Positions 45,545-53,447 of a DNA stretch of 64,000 nucleotides are shown here, piece after piece. How positions within the stretch are numbered: position 1 is the stretch's first letter; every line of letters begins with the position of its first letter. A program made the position numbers and the translations under genes. The DNA is from Maribacter sp. 4G9 (lineage in GTDB: Bacteria > Bacteroidota > Bacteroidia > Flavobacteriales > Flavobacteriaceae). The notes under the pieces are model-generated. The model was not told the DNA's origin. It saw only the letters and a list, made by a program, of their open reading frames with translations, and did no database searches. The DNA lies in assembly GCF_002742265.1 (NCBI RefSeq), contig NZ_MDGL01000007.1:148506-212505 (forward strand), written 5' to 3'.

Positions 45545-45891
45545 TAATAACTTTTTTAAAAGACTGATTTTTAGAAGAGTTTTGTACTCATTGTATGTCA
45601 ATAACTATTAGTATCTAACAAAGTCAAGTATTTTTAAAAATAGTTTTACCCGTTATTAACACCCTATCATAATCATCATTTTATTTTAAAATTTCAAAAA
45701 AAAAAATGAATATATAATATATGTTGATAACAACTATGATTTCAAACGAACACGCGCTACTGGATTATAATTCGTAATTTTCCGGTAAACTATCTAAGGG
45801 AATTAAACGTATTATTCTTAGTAGAAAATTTACAATTTCGGGATATGCCTCGGTTATGTGTCACAGGTGTAGCGAATAAACAGAAACTTTA

Positions 45892-48081
45892 ATGTCTAAA
45901 AGAAATAAGAAGAGTAGAGATCACAGGAAGAACGAGATTACCAAAGGGATTTTTACAGTATTGGAGAAGGAACCTAGCAAAAGTTTCAACTACAAACAAA
46001 TCGCTGCCAAGATAGGGGTAACAGATGCGCATGATAGAAATACACTTATCCAAAGACTTACACAGTTAAAGGAAAAAAAACGAATACAGGAGGTGTCCAA
46101 AGGTAGTTATCAGGTCCTGGATGATGTAAAAACCTATCATAAGGGTACGGTGGATGTTACAGGAAGAGGAAACGCCTATATCATAGTGGAAGGATTGGAA
46201 GATGACGTTTTTGTCCCTTTTAATAAGTTGAATAAAGCCTTCCATAGGGATGTGGTAGAGGTGTATATACATCCAAGGAAGAAAAGTAAAAAGTTGGAAG
46301 GTGAAATAGTCCGCATTCTCGAGCGAAATAAAAATACTTTCGTTGGAATTGTGGATATGCAAAAAACCTTTGCTTTTGTACGACCTACCGATTTTAGGAT
46401 GTATACGGATATTTTCATCACGAAGGAAAATATGCATGGTGCCAAGAATGGCGAGAAAGTCATTGTGGAACTTTTGGATTGGCCGGACGGGGTAGATTCC
46501 CCATATGGAAAGATTACCGAGGTTCTAGGTATACCCGGGGAGCATAATACGGAGATTCATTCTATCTTGGCAGAATATGGACTTCCCTATGAATTTCCAA
46601 CAGAGGTACAACAATTTGCCAATAGTTTGGATACCAGTATTAAGGAAGAGGAGATTGCCAAACGAAGGGACATGCGGGATGTGCTCACTTTTACGATTGA
46701 CCCCAAGGATGCCAAGGATTTTGATGATGCATTATCTTTTTCGGTTTTGGACAATGGAAATTATGAAATAGGGATTCATATTGCGGATGTTTCCCATTAT
46801 CTTGAGGTTGATACCATTCTGGATGATGAGGCGTACGATAGGGCTACTTCCGTATATTTGGTAGATCGTGTGGTTCCTATGTTACCTGAAGTTCTTTCCA
46901 ATAATGCTTGTTCCCTAAGGCCTAATGAGGAAAAATATACTTTTTCCGCCATTTTTGAATTGGACACCAACGCCGGTATCAAAAACCAATGGTTTGGTAG
47001 GACGGTCATCAACTCAAATGAACGTTTTGCCTATGAGGAGGCTCAACATATTATTGAAACATGTAAGGGACACATTCCAGAAAATGTTTCTATACGGGGT
47101 CATTCCTATGATGTTGGGAAGAATATTGTTGAGGCTACCTTGGCGATGGATACATTGGCCAAGATCATGCGTGAGATACGAATGAACCAGGGCGCCATTT
47201 CTTTTGATAAGGTTGAGGTGCGTTTCAATTTGAATGAAAATAATGAGCCGGTTGGCGTTTATTTTAAGGAAGCAAAAGATGCCAATAAGCTCATCGAAGA
47301 GTTTATGTTATTGGCAAATAGGAAGGTAGCCCAATTTATTGGTAAAAAGAAGCCTAAGAAATCTTTTGTATATAGGGTTCATGATGATCCGGATGAGGAT
47401 AAGCTCATTGCACTGAACGGAATTGTTTCCAGATTTGGTCATAAGTTGGATTTTAAGGATAAAAAGTCGATCAGTGCTTCCTTGAACAAATTATTGGAGG
47501 ATGTAAAGGGTCAAAAGGAACAGAATTTGGTTGACACCCTTGCGATACGAAGTATGAGCAAGGCCGTCTATACGGTTGACAATATTGGGCATTATGGCTT
47601 GGCCTTTGATTATTATACCCATTTTACTTCGCCAATTAGAAGGTATCCAGATGTTATGGTACATCGCCTATTGCAGCATTATCTGGATGGTGGGAATTCT
47701 GTCAAGGCCGATAAATATGAAGAAAAATGCAAGCATTCCTCCGATATGGAATCATTAGCCGCCAATGCCGAAAGGGATAGCATTAAGTACATGCAAATCC
47801 GATTTATGGAAGACCATAAGGATGAAGAATTTTTAGGTGTAATCAGCGGCGTTACGGAATGGGGCGTTTATGTCGAGATTATTGAGAATAAGTGTGAGGG
47901 CATGGTGCGTATCAGGGACATAAAGGGAGATTATTATATCTTTGATGATAAGCAGTATGCCATAATTGGGGAACGTACTAAAAAAATGTATCAGTTGGGA
48001 GATGAGGTATGGGTAATGGTGAAGAGTAGCGATCTTATAAAAAGACACCTCGATTTTTCCTTATTAGGTAAGAAAGAATAG
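45892..48081 (+). CDS. rnr: Ribonuclease R (RNB-type exoribonuclease)
   Basis: 729 residues. N-terminal winged-helix segment, cold-shock domains (about 80-230, YHKGTVDVTGRGNAYIIVEG), the RNB catalytic domain with TFTIDPKDAKDFDDALSF (metal-binding Asp residues) and HYGLAFDYYTHFTSPIRRYPD, and a C-terminal S1 domain (FLGVISGVTEWGVYVEIIENKCEGMV). It degrades structured RNA 3' to 5'. It has the long upstream region discussed separately and is followed 72 bp later by the head-GIN gene. Confidence 0.96.
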   Translation: MSKRNKKSRDHRKNEITKGIFTVLEKEPSKSFNYKQIAAKIGVTDAHDRNTLIQRLTQLKEKKRIQEVSKGSYQVLDDVKTYHKGTVDVTGRGNAYIIVEGLEDDVFVPFNKLNKAFHRDVVEVYIHPRKKSKKLEGEIVRILERNKNTFVGIVDMQKTFAFVRPTDFRMYTDIFITKENMHGAKNGEKVIVELLDWPDGVDSPYGKITEVLGIPGEHNTEIHSILAEYGLPYEFPTEVQQFANSLDTSIKEEEIAKRRDMRDVLTFTIDPKDAKDFDDALSFSVLDNGNYEIGIHIADVSHYLEVDTILDDEAYDRATSVYLVDRVVPMLPEVLSNNACSLRPNEEKYTFSAIFELDTNAGIKNQWFGRTVINSNERFAYEEAQHIIETCKGHIPENVSIRGHSYDVGKNIVEATLAMDTLAKIMREIRMNQGAISFDKVEVRFNLNENNEPVGVYFKEAKDANKLIEEFMLLANRKVAQFIGKKKPKKSFVYRVHDDPDEDKLIALNGIVSRFGHKLDFKDKKSISASLNKLLEDVKGQKEQNLVDTLAIRSMSKAVYTVDNIGHYGLAFDYYTHFTSPIRRYPDVMVHRLLQHYLDGGNSVKADKYEEKCKHSSDMESLAANAERDSIKYMQIRFMEDHKDEEFLGVISGVTEWGVYVEIIENKCEGMVRIRDIKGDYYIFDDKQYAIIGERTKKMYQLGDEVWVMVKSSDLIKRHLDFSLLGKKE

Positions 48082-48153
48082 CTTTTGGAATGGATTTTGT
48101 TTGATTTGAATATTTAAAATTAAGATTCCATTATCTGGTTTGAAACCTACGAA

Positions 48154-48831
48154 ATGAAGCACTTTGTAATTATATTGAGTTTATTTTTTGGGTATTCTTC
48201 GTTCGCCCAAGATAATGAGATTACCCAAAACCTGGGGAAGTTTGCAGAGGTCAAGGGTTTTGATGGTATTTCCATTAATCTTATTAGGTCTTCTGAGAAC
48301 AGAGCGGTGATTTCTGGTGAAAATACAGATAAGGTTGCTATTGTAAACAATGATGGTATCTTAAAGATAAGAATGCAAATTACAAAGTTCTTTAGTGGGT
48401 ATAAGACCTTTGTTGATTTGTATTATACGGAGGATATTATGGTCATAGATGTGAACGAGGATGCTAGGATTACTTCTAAAAATACAATTGTTCAGGATGT
48501 CTTGGAATTAAAGTCCCAAAAAGGGGGAGAAGTAAATGTTTCTACGGAAGTGGAACAGCTTTTAATAAAATCCGTGTCAGGTGGAATCGTGAAGGCCTCA
48601 GGTGTTGCAAATCTTCAAGACGTGCAGATAAACACGGGTGGTGTGTACGAAGGAAAGTTATTGAAGACTAAGTTTTCTACGGTAAATGTTAATGCAGGTT
48701 CCAGGGCCGAGATTTATGCCAGTGAGTATGTGAAAGCGGCCGTGAAGGCAGGTGGTGAGGTATTGGTTTATGGCAATCCTCTTAAATTGGAAGAGAAAAC
48801 GGTGTTTGGAGGTAGTATAAAACGAATGTAG
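48154..48831 (+). CDS. Exported head GIN domain (DUF2807) protein
   Basis: 225 residues with a signal peptide ending SSFAQ and then repetitive beta-strand sequence (GFDGISINLIRSSENRAVISGE, DARITSKNTIVQDVLELKSQKGGEVNVS), typical of the right-handed beta-helix DUF2807 family, common in Bacteroidetes and of unknown function. It lies 7 bp before the LysE-type transporter gene, so they are probably cotranscribed. Confidence 0.82.
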   Translation: MKHFVIILSLFFGYSSFAQDNEITQNLGKFAEVKGFDGISINLIRSSENRAVISGENTDKVAIVNNDGILKIRMQITKFFSGYKTFVDLYYTEDIMVIDVNEDARITSKNTIVQDVLELKSQKGGEVNVSTEVEQLLIKSVSGGIVKASGVANLQDVQINTGGVYEGKLLKTKFSTVNVNAGSRAEIYASEYVKAAVKAGGEVLVYGNPLKLEEKTVFGGSIKRM

Positions 48832-48838
48832 TATTCAT

Positions 48839-49510
48839 ATGTGGGAAGACATACAGGCAGCAATTCCATTAGGCTTTATTTTAAGTTTTATGATTGGTCC
48901 TGTGTTCTTCGTACTACTCGAGACAAGTGCCATAAAAGGGTTTCGAGCTGCATTGGTCTTTGACCTTGGAGTCATTGTAGCGGATATAGTTTTTATTACC
49001 ATTGCCTATTTCAGTAGTTATCAATTACTGGAAAATCTTAGTAATCAACCTGGGCTTTACGTTTTTGGAGGTGTTATTTTATTAGTTTATGGGATTACTA
49101 TTTTCTTTAAGCATGGTGGTGGTACGCGTACTTCTAAATTACCTATTAAATCAAAGAGGAGTGATTATCTAGGTCTTGTAGTGAAGGGGTTTCTCTTGAA
49201 CTTTATAAATATCGGGGTGCTCGTTTTTTGGTTAGGTGTTATAATTATTGTGGGTCCAAGTTTGGATAATGAGCCTTCACGCATCCGTGTATTTTTTACC
49301 ACGATGATACTCTCCTATTTTGTTACGGATTTGTTTAAAATTTTATTGGCAAAGCAATTAAAGCGAAAATTGACTGGGTCTAGGATACGACTGATAAAAA
49401 AGGGTATAGGTATCATTTTGATTGTTTGTGGTTTAGTATTGATAGTGAAGGGATTTATACCAAATGGCCGGTTCAATATTGAATCAAGGATCGAAAACAT
49501 TAGCTACTAA
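48839..49510 (+). CDS. LysE family transporter
   Basis: 223 residues with six hydrophobic segments. The N-terminal IPLGFILSFMIGPVFFVLLETSAIKGFRAALVFDLG matches the LysE/RhtB signature. It exports amino acids or similar small molecules across the inner membrane; the substrate is unknown. A strong bidirectional terminator follows directly. Confidence 0.85.
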   Translation: MWEDIQAAIPLGFILSFMIGPVFFVLLETSAIKGFRAALVFDLGVIVADIVFITIAYFSSYQLLENLSNQPGLYVFGGVILLVYGITIFFKHGGGTRTSKLPIKSKRSDYLGLVVKGFLLNFINIGVLVFWLGVIIIVGPSLDNEPSRIRVFFTTMILSYFVTDLFKILLAKQLKRKLTGSRIRLIKKGIGIILIVCGLVLIVKGFIPNGRFNIESRIENISY

Positions 49511-49537
49511 AAAAGGGCCAAATCTTGGCCCTTTTTT
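49509..49537. terminator. Bidirectional intrinsic terminator
   Basis: Perfect 13-bp stem AAAAAAGGGCCAA/TTGGCCCTTTTTT with an ATC loop. It overlaps the last bases of the LysE-type gene and lies 22 bp before the convergent OmpH-like gene's stop, so it can end transcription from both sides. Confidence 0.88.
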
Positions 49538-49558
49538 CTAGTGTATGTGTAGGATGAA

Positions 49559-50065
49559 TTATTTTTTGTATTTGGTATTTAGAAGTTCAATGATTTCTGA
49601 TGTTATGTCATAGGTTTCTTTACCATAGAGAACACTACCACCTTCTCCGCCTCCAAGAATATAGCTATAGCCTTTTGATTTTCCGTATTCCTGGATTTCT
49701 TTTTTTACTCTGGAGACTATGCTGTCCATTTCGGTTTGACCTTGTAGTTGTAATTGCTGGTCTTCCATTTGTAGTTGTTGCCCCATTTGCTGCCCTCTTT
49801 GTTGAAATTGGGCGTATTCTTGTTGCGCGGCTGTTTGGGACATGCTTTGTGCCCTTGTTTGAAACTCGGTAGCTTCTGCTTGGAACTTTTGGGATATACT
49901 GTCCCTTTTTTTTCCTAGAGCTTCTGCCTTTTCCTTAAATTTATTTTCTACATCAATTTTTTCTTGATATTCGTTCATCAATTTTACGTTGTCAACAAAC
50001 CCAATTTTTTCCTGGGTACATGAAGCTATCGTTAGCAATACTATTCCAAAGATTATTTTTTTCAT
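49559..50065 (-). CDS. OmpH/Skp-like periplasmic chaperone, probable lipoprotein
   Basis: 168 residues. The signal ends with a lipobox (TIASC) at about residue 16. The rest is the OmpH pattern: KIGFVDNVKLMNEYQ, a long Gln-rich coiled-coil helix (about 40-115) and the closing GGGEGGSVLYGKETYDITSEIIELLN. Skp-type proteins hold unfolded outer-membrane proteins; lipidated versions in Bacteroidetes are less understood. Gene is isolated. Confidence 0.85.
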   Translation of the reverse strand: MKKIIFGIVLLTIASCTQEKIGFVDNVKLMNEYQEKIDVENKFKEKAEALGKKRDSISQKFQAEATEFQTRAQSMSQTAAQQEYAQFQQRGQQMGQQLQMEDQQLQLQGQTEMDSIVSRVKKEIQEYGKSKGYSYILGGGEGGSVLYGKETYDITSEIIELLNTKYKK

Positions 50066-50267
50066 TTTTCATTTTATTAATTCGACGCAAAAGTAAGAAA
50101 GCTTTGTTAATAATTGCGTTATAGATGTTTCTTATTACTTTTTAAATTTTTATTGTATTTTATTATTAATATAGTCCTATTCTAAGGCTCTATGATCTAT
50201 TTTTTTTCAATTAGCTTATGATTTCCTTACTGTTTTGTTTTAAGTTTAAATAAGGGATCCTAAGGAG

Positions 50268-51098
50268 TTATTTGATCTTTTGGAGTATATAAATGTGGGA
50301 TGAGTACTCTTTGGTGAACAAACCTTTGATGTTTGAAATTAGGCCTATTAAAAACGCTTTCATATAATTGTTTTTTCCAGTCTTGTATTTTTCCGAAAGA
50401 AGGGAAACATAGAAGGAATCAAATAGCATGGGTTTTGTTTTAATGAGTTTAATATTATGCTCAATAAAGAGTAATTGGATTGATTTTTTGGAGAAGTGCC
50501 ATAAATGGCGTGGGGTATCGAAGGCGGCCCAATAGTCTTTATAATAGTGGGCATCGTATGATTTATAATTAGGTGCTGCTATTATTAGGTAACCTCTCTC
50601 TGTTAATAGGTTGTTTATTTTTTTTACTTGGTTTTCCAGGTCTGGAAGATGTTCAAGGACGTGCCAAAGAGTTATGACGTCAAATTTTTCATTTTTAAGT
50701 TTTTCTATTCTTTCCTGTAATACGATATTTTTTTCCGATGCTTTTTGTCTAGCGTATTGATTTGGTTCTACTCCTTCTATCTTCCATTTGTCTTTGGAAG
50801 CTATTTTTAGGAAATCACCTGTTCCGGCACCTATATCCAATATTCGTTTTTCTTTTACATCTAATTTATTAATTAGCTGAACCTTTTTTATTAAACTATA
50901 ATTTTTTACCTTTTGATAGATTTTATCTATTTTAGTTTTATTGTTATCTGTATGCGATATATAATCTTGGTGTGCATAATATTTTTCTAAGTTTTTAGGG
51001 GAGGGACTTGTTTTGAGTAAATCAAGAGCTTCAATATACTCAAGCACAAATATTTCTTGTGTGTTAAAGTGATCCTTTGTTTTTATGTATTCTATCAT
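50268..51098 (-). CDS. Class I SAM-dependent methyltransferase
   Basis: 276 residues. The SAM-binding motif I is RILDIGAGTGDFLKIASKD, with motif post-I EGVEPNQYARQKA and the middle WHVLEHLPDLENQ. The family is Methyltransf_23/UbiG-like; such genes commonly act on sugars or lipids. Its DNA is clearly more AT-rich than the neighbouring mnmG. A parS-like palindrome lies just upstream of it (51130-51145). Substrate unknown. Confidence 0.85.
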   Translation of the reverse strand: MIEYIKTKDHFNTQEIFVLEYIEALDLLKTSPSPKNLEKYYAHQDYISHTDNNKTKIDKIYQKVKNYSLIKKVQLINKLDVKEKRILDIGAGTGDFLKIASKDKWKIEGVEPNQYARQKASEKNIVLQERIEKLKNEKFDVITLWHVLEHLPDLENQVKKINNLLTERGYLIIAAPNYKSYDAHYYKDYWAAFDTPRHLWHFSKKSIQLLFIEHNIKLIKTKPMLFDSFYVSLLSEKYKTGKNNYMKAFLIGLISNIKGLFTKEYSSHIYILQKIK

Positions 51099-51129
51099 AA
51101 TTCAATTTATTGACTTACGGTGGTTCGAT

Positions 51130-51145
51130 CGTTCCACGTGGAACA
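51130..51145. other. parS-like site downstream of mnmG
   Basis: CGTTCCACGTGGAACA, whose inner 14 bases GTTCCACGTGGAAC are a perfect palindrome. It fits the ParB-box consensus TGTTNCACGTGNAACA apart from the first base. It lies between the mnmG and methyltransferase genes. Confidence 0.75.
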
Positions 51146-51153
51146 ATGTAAGG

Positions 51154-53022
51154 TTATCTACCTAGGTATACCAAAAGAACACTTACATCACTTGGTGTAA
51201 CACCACTGATTCTAGAAGCTTGTGATATCGTTACTGGTTGAACCGCGGTCAATTTTTCACGTGCCTCAAAGGACAGTGATTTGAGTTTTTTATAATCGAA
51301 ATTTGGAGGTATTTTAACAGACTCTAGTCGGCTTAATTTATCAGCGTTTACCTTTTCCTTTTCTATATATCCTGAATATTTCACTTGCACCTCGGCTTGT
51401 TCCAATACCTCATTATCTAAATTACGGGTAGTTACAAATTCTGATACTGGTTCAAGACTAAGCATATGGTCCATGGTAACCTTGGGTCTTGAGAACAATT
51501 TGAACATCTTATCCGATTGTTTTATTAGGGCCGAATTTATTGTTTCTAATATCGGGTTGATTTGTTCTGGAAGGACACTGGTCGTTTTAAAGAAGTTTAT
51601 AAAAGCTTCAGATTTTACAAGTTTTTCTTCCATTCTTATTAATCTGTCCTCTTTGGCCAATCCTATTTCATATCCTTTTGGAGTAAGTCTTAAATCAGCA
51701 TTGTCTTGACGCAATAGTGTTCTGTATTCTGCACGCGAGGTGAACATTCTATAAGGTTCTTCAGTTCCTTTGGTTATTAAGTCATCAATTAAAACACCAA
51801 TATAAGCTTCATCTCTTTGCAATGTAAATGGCTCTTGTTCGTTGATTTTTAAATGTGCGTTTATCCCTGCTATCAAACCCTGGGACGCTGCTTCCTCGTA
51901 CCCGGTTGTTCCATTGATTTGACCTGCAAAATATAGGTTTTCAACAAGCTTGGTTTCCAAGGTGTGCTTTAGCTGAGTAGGTGGAAAATAATCGTATTCT
52001 ATGGCATAGCCAGGTCTAAAGAACTTTACCTTTTCAAAGCCTTTTACAGAGCGTAGTGCTTTGAATTGTACATCTTCTGGAAGAGATGTTGAAAAACCGT
52101 TAACATATACTTCTACTGTTTGCCATCCTTCAGGTTCGATGAACATTTGATGGGAATCTTTATCGGCGAAGCGATTTATCTTATCTTCAATGGATGGGCA
52201 ATATCTTGGACCTATGCTTTTTATTCTTCCGTTGAACATGGGTGACCTATCAAACCCTTCCCTAAGTAAGTCATGCACTAGGGTACTGGTATGGGTCATG
52301 TGACATTCCCTTTGGTTTTTTAGTTTAGGTGTATTGAGATATGAGAATTTTTCAGGATTTTCATCTCCCGGCTGGGGAATCATTTTTGAATAGTCCAAAG
52401 ACCGACCATCAACGCGTGGAGGTGTGCCGGTTTTCATTCGGCCACTTTCAAAACCTAAATCAACAAGTTGCTCTGTTATTCCTGTCGCAGCTTTTTCTCC
52501 GGCCCTTCCTCCGCCAAACTGTTTTTCACCAATATGAATCAAACCGTTTAAAAAGGTGCCGTTGGTTAGCACAACGGCTCTTCCTCTTATCTCTATTCCT
52601 AGGGATGTTTTTACCCCTACGACTTTATCTTTTTCGATTAGCAGTCCTGTAACCATTTCCTGGTAAAAATCAACATTGGGGGTTCTTTCCAATGCAAGTC
52701 TCCATTCTTCTGCAAATCGCATTCGGTCACTTTGAGCCCGCGGACTCCACATAGCGGGCCCTTTGGACTTGTTCAACATTTTAAATTGTATTGCGGATTT
52801 ATCAGTAATGATACCGGAATACCCGCCCAAAGCGTCTATTTCCCTTACAATTTGCCCTTTTGCAATACCGCCCATGGCCGGATTGCACGACATCTGGCCT
52901 ATGGTTTGTAGGTTCATCGTCACAAGCAAGGTTTTTGAACCCATGTTAGCCGCTGCAGCAGTTGCTTCTGCCCCAGCGTGACCCCCTCCTACTACAATAA
53001 CGTCGTAAATTTCTCCGAACAT
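51154..53022 (-). CDS. mnmG: tRNA uridine 5-carboxymethylaminomethyl modification enzyme MnmG
   Basis: 622 residues, full length. FAD-binding DVIVVGGGHAGAEATAAAA at residues 8-26, the family motifs GGIAKGQIVREIDALGG and YCPSIEDKINRF, and the C-terminal helical domain that binds MnmE. With MnmE it modifies the wobble uridine of several tRNAs. The gene is flanked by parS-like palindromes on both sides and is 5 bp downstream of ybeY, with which it is cotranscribed. Confidence 0.97.
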   Translation of the reverse strand: MFGEIYDVIVVGGGHAGAEATAAAANMGSKTLLVTMNLQTIGQMSCNPAMGGIAKGQIVREIDALGGYSGIITDKSAIQFKMLNKSKGPAMWSPRAQSDRMRFAEEWRLALERTPNVDFYQEMVTGLLIEKDKVVGVKTSLGIEIRGRAVVLTNGTFLNGLIHIGEKQFGGGRAGEKAATGITEQLVDLGFESGRMKTGTPPRVDGRSLDYSKMIPQPGDENPEKFSYLNTPKLKNQRECHMTHTSTLVHDLLREGFDRSPMFNGRIKSIGPRYCPSIEDKINRFADKDSHQMFIEPEGWQTVEVYVNGFSTSLPEDVQFKALRSVKGFEKVKFFRPGYAIEYDYFPPTQLKHTLETKLVENLYFAGQINGTTGYEEAASQGLIAGINAHLKINEQEPFTLQRDEAYIGVLIDDLITKGTEEPYRMFTSRAEYRTLLRQDNADLRLTPKGYEIGLAKEDRLIRMEEKLVKSEAFINFFKTTSVLPEQINPILETINSALIKQSDKMFKLFSRPKVTMDHMLSLEPVSEFVTTRNLDNEVLEQAEVQVKYSGYIEKEKVNADKLSRLESVKIPPNFDYKKLKSLSFEAREKLTAVQPVTISQASRISGVTPSDVSVLLVYLGR

Positions 53023-53027
53023 AATTT

Positions 53028-53447
53028 CTAGTGTTCCACGTGGAACATTTTTATTTTTTCATCTTCTTTGGAACGCATTTCCTTAATGTGTTCTTCTTTC
53101 TTGTCCTTATATCCCGCCAGGTGAAGCATTCCATGGGACATGACGCGTATCAATTCGTTTTCAAAAGAAACCTGATAGGTTTGAGAATTTTCTTGAACAC
53201 GCTCTATGGAAATAAAGATATCACCAGACATAGATTTACCAGTTGTATAGTCAAACGTTATGATATCAGTAAGTGTGTTGTGCTGTAGATATTTTTGATT
53301 TATTTCCAACAAATAGGAATCGTCGCAAAACACAAAGTTCAAAACACCTATGGTGTATCCTTCAGAAGCACAAACAATGTGAGCCCAGCGCTTGACTTTT
53401 TCACTATTGGAAAGTATAAAACTCGTTTCAAAATGAAATTCAATCAT
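53028..53447 (-). CDS. ybeY: Endoribonuclease YbeY (rRNA maturation)
   Basis: 139 residues. The zinc motif HGMLHLAGYKDKKEEH at about 110-125 (H-x3-H-x5-H type) is characteristic. It is a metal-dependent RNase acting in 16S rRNA 3'-end maturation and quality control. Its last six residues MFHVEH are encoded by the parS-like palindrome at 53032-53047, an example of DNA-level selection shaping a protein tail. It overlaps DUF4175 by 8 bp upstream and precedes mnmG by 5 bp. Confidence 0.95.
   Translation of the reverse strand: MIEFHFETSFILSNSEKVKRWAHIVCASEGYTIGVLNFVFCDDSYLLEINQKYLQHNTLTDIITFDYTTGKSMSGDIFISIERVQENSQTYQVSFENELIRVMSHGMLHLAGYKDKKEEHIKEMRSKEDEKIKMFHVEH
53032..53047. other. parS-like site within the ybeY 3' end
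   Basis: TGTTCCACGTGGAACA, a perfect 16-bp palindrome matching TGTTNCACGTGNAACA. Read on the minus strand it encodes the MFHVEH end of YbeY. Pairing with the second site 1.9 kb away strengthens the assignment as a chromosome-partition (ParB) site. Confidence 0.85.

Larger units (their letters stand above)
45105..45891. other. 787-bp AT-rich divergent intergenic region
   Basis: Unusually long for this window and with no ORF that looks real. It must contain promoters for rpiB (minus) and rnr (plus). Visible structures are the two perfect hairpins at 45366-45385 and 45524-45544, several A/T runs (for example A10 around 45699) and no known RNA gene that I can name. An uncharacterised sRNA, a long leader for rnr or a nucleoid-protein site are open options. 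Confidence 0.5.

Noticed and set aside
51258..51272. A third parS-like sequence (TTTTTCACGTGCCTC) within mnmG.
   Set aside because: Only one half-site matches; the palindrome is broken.
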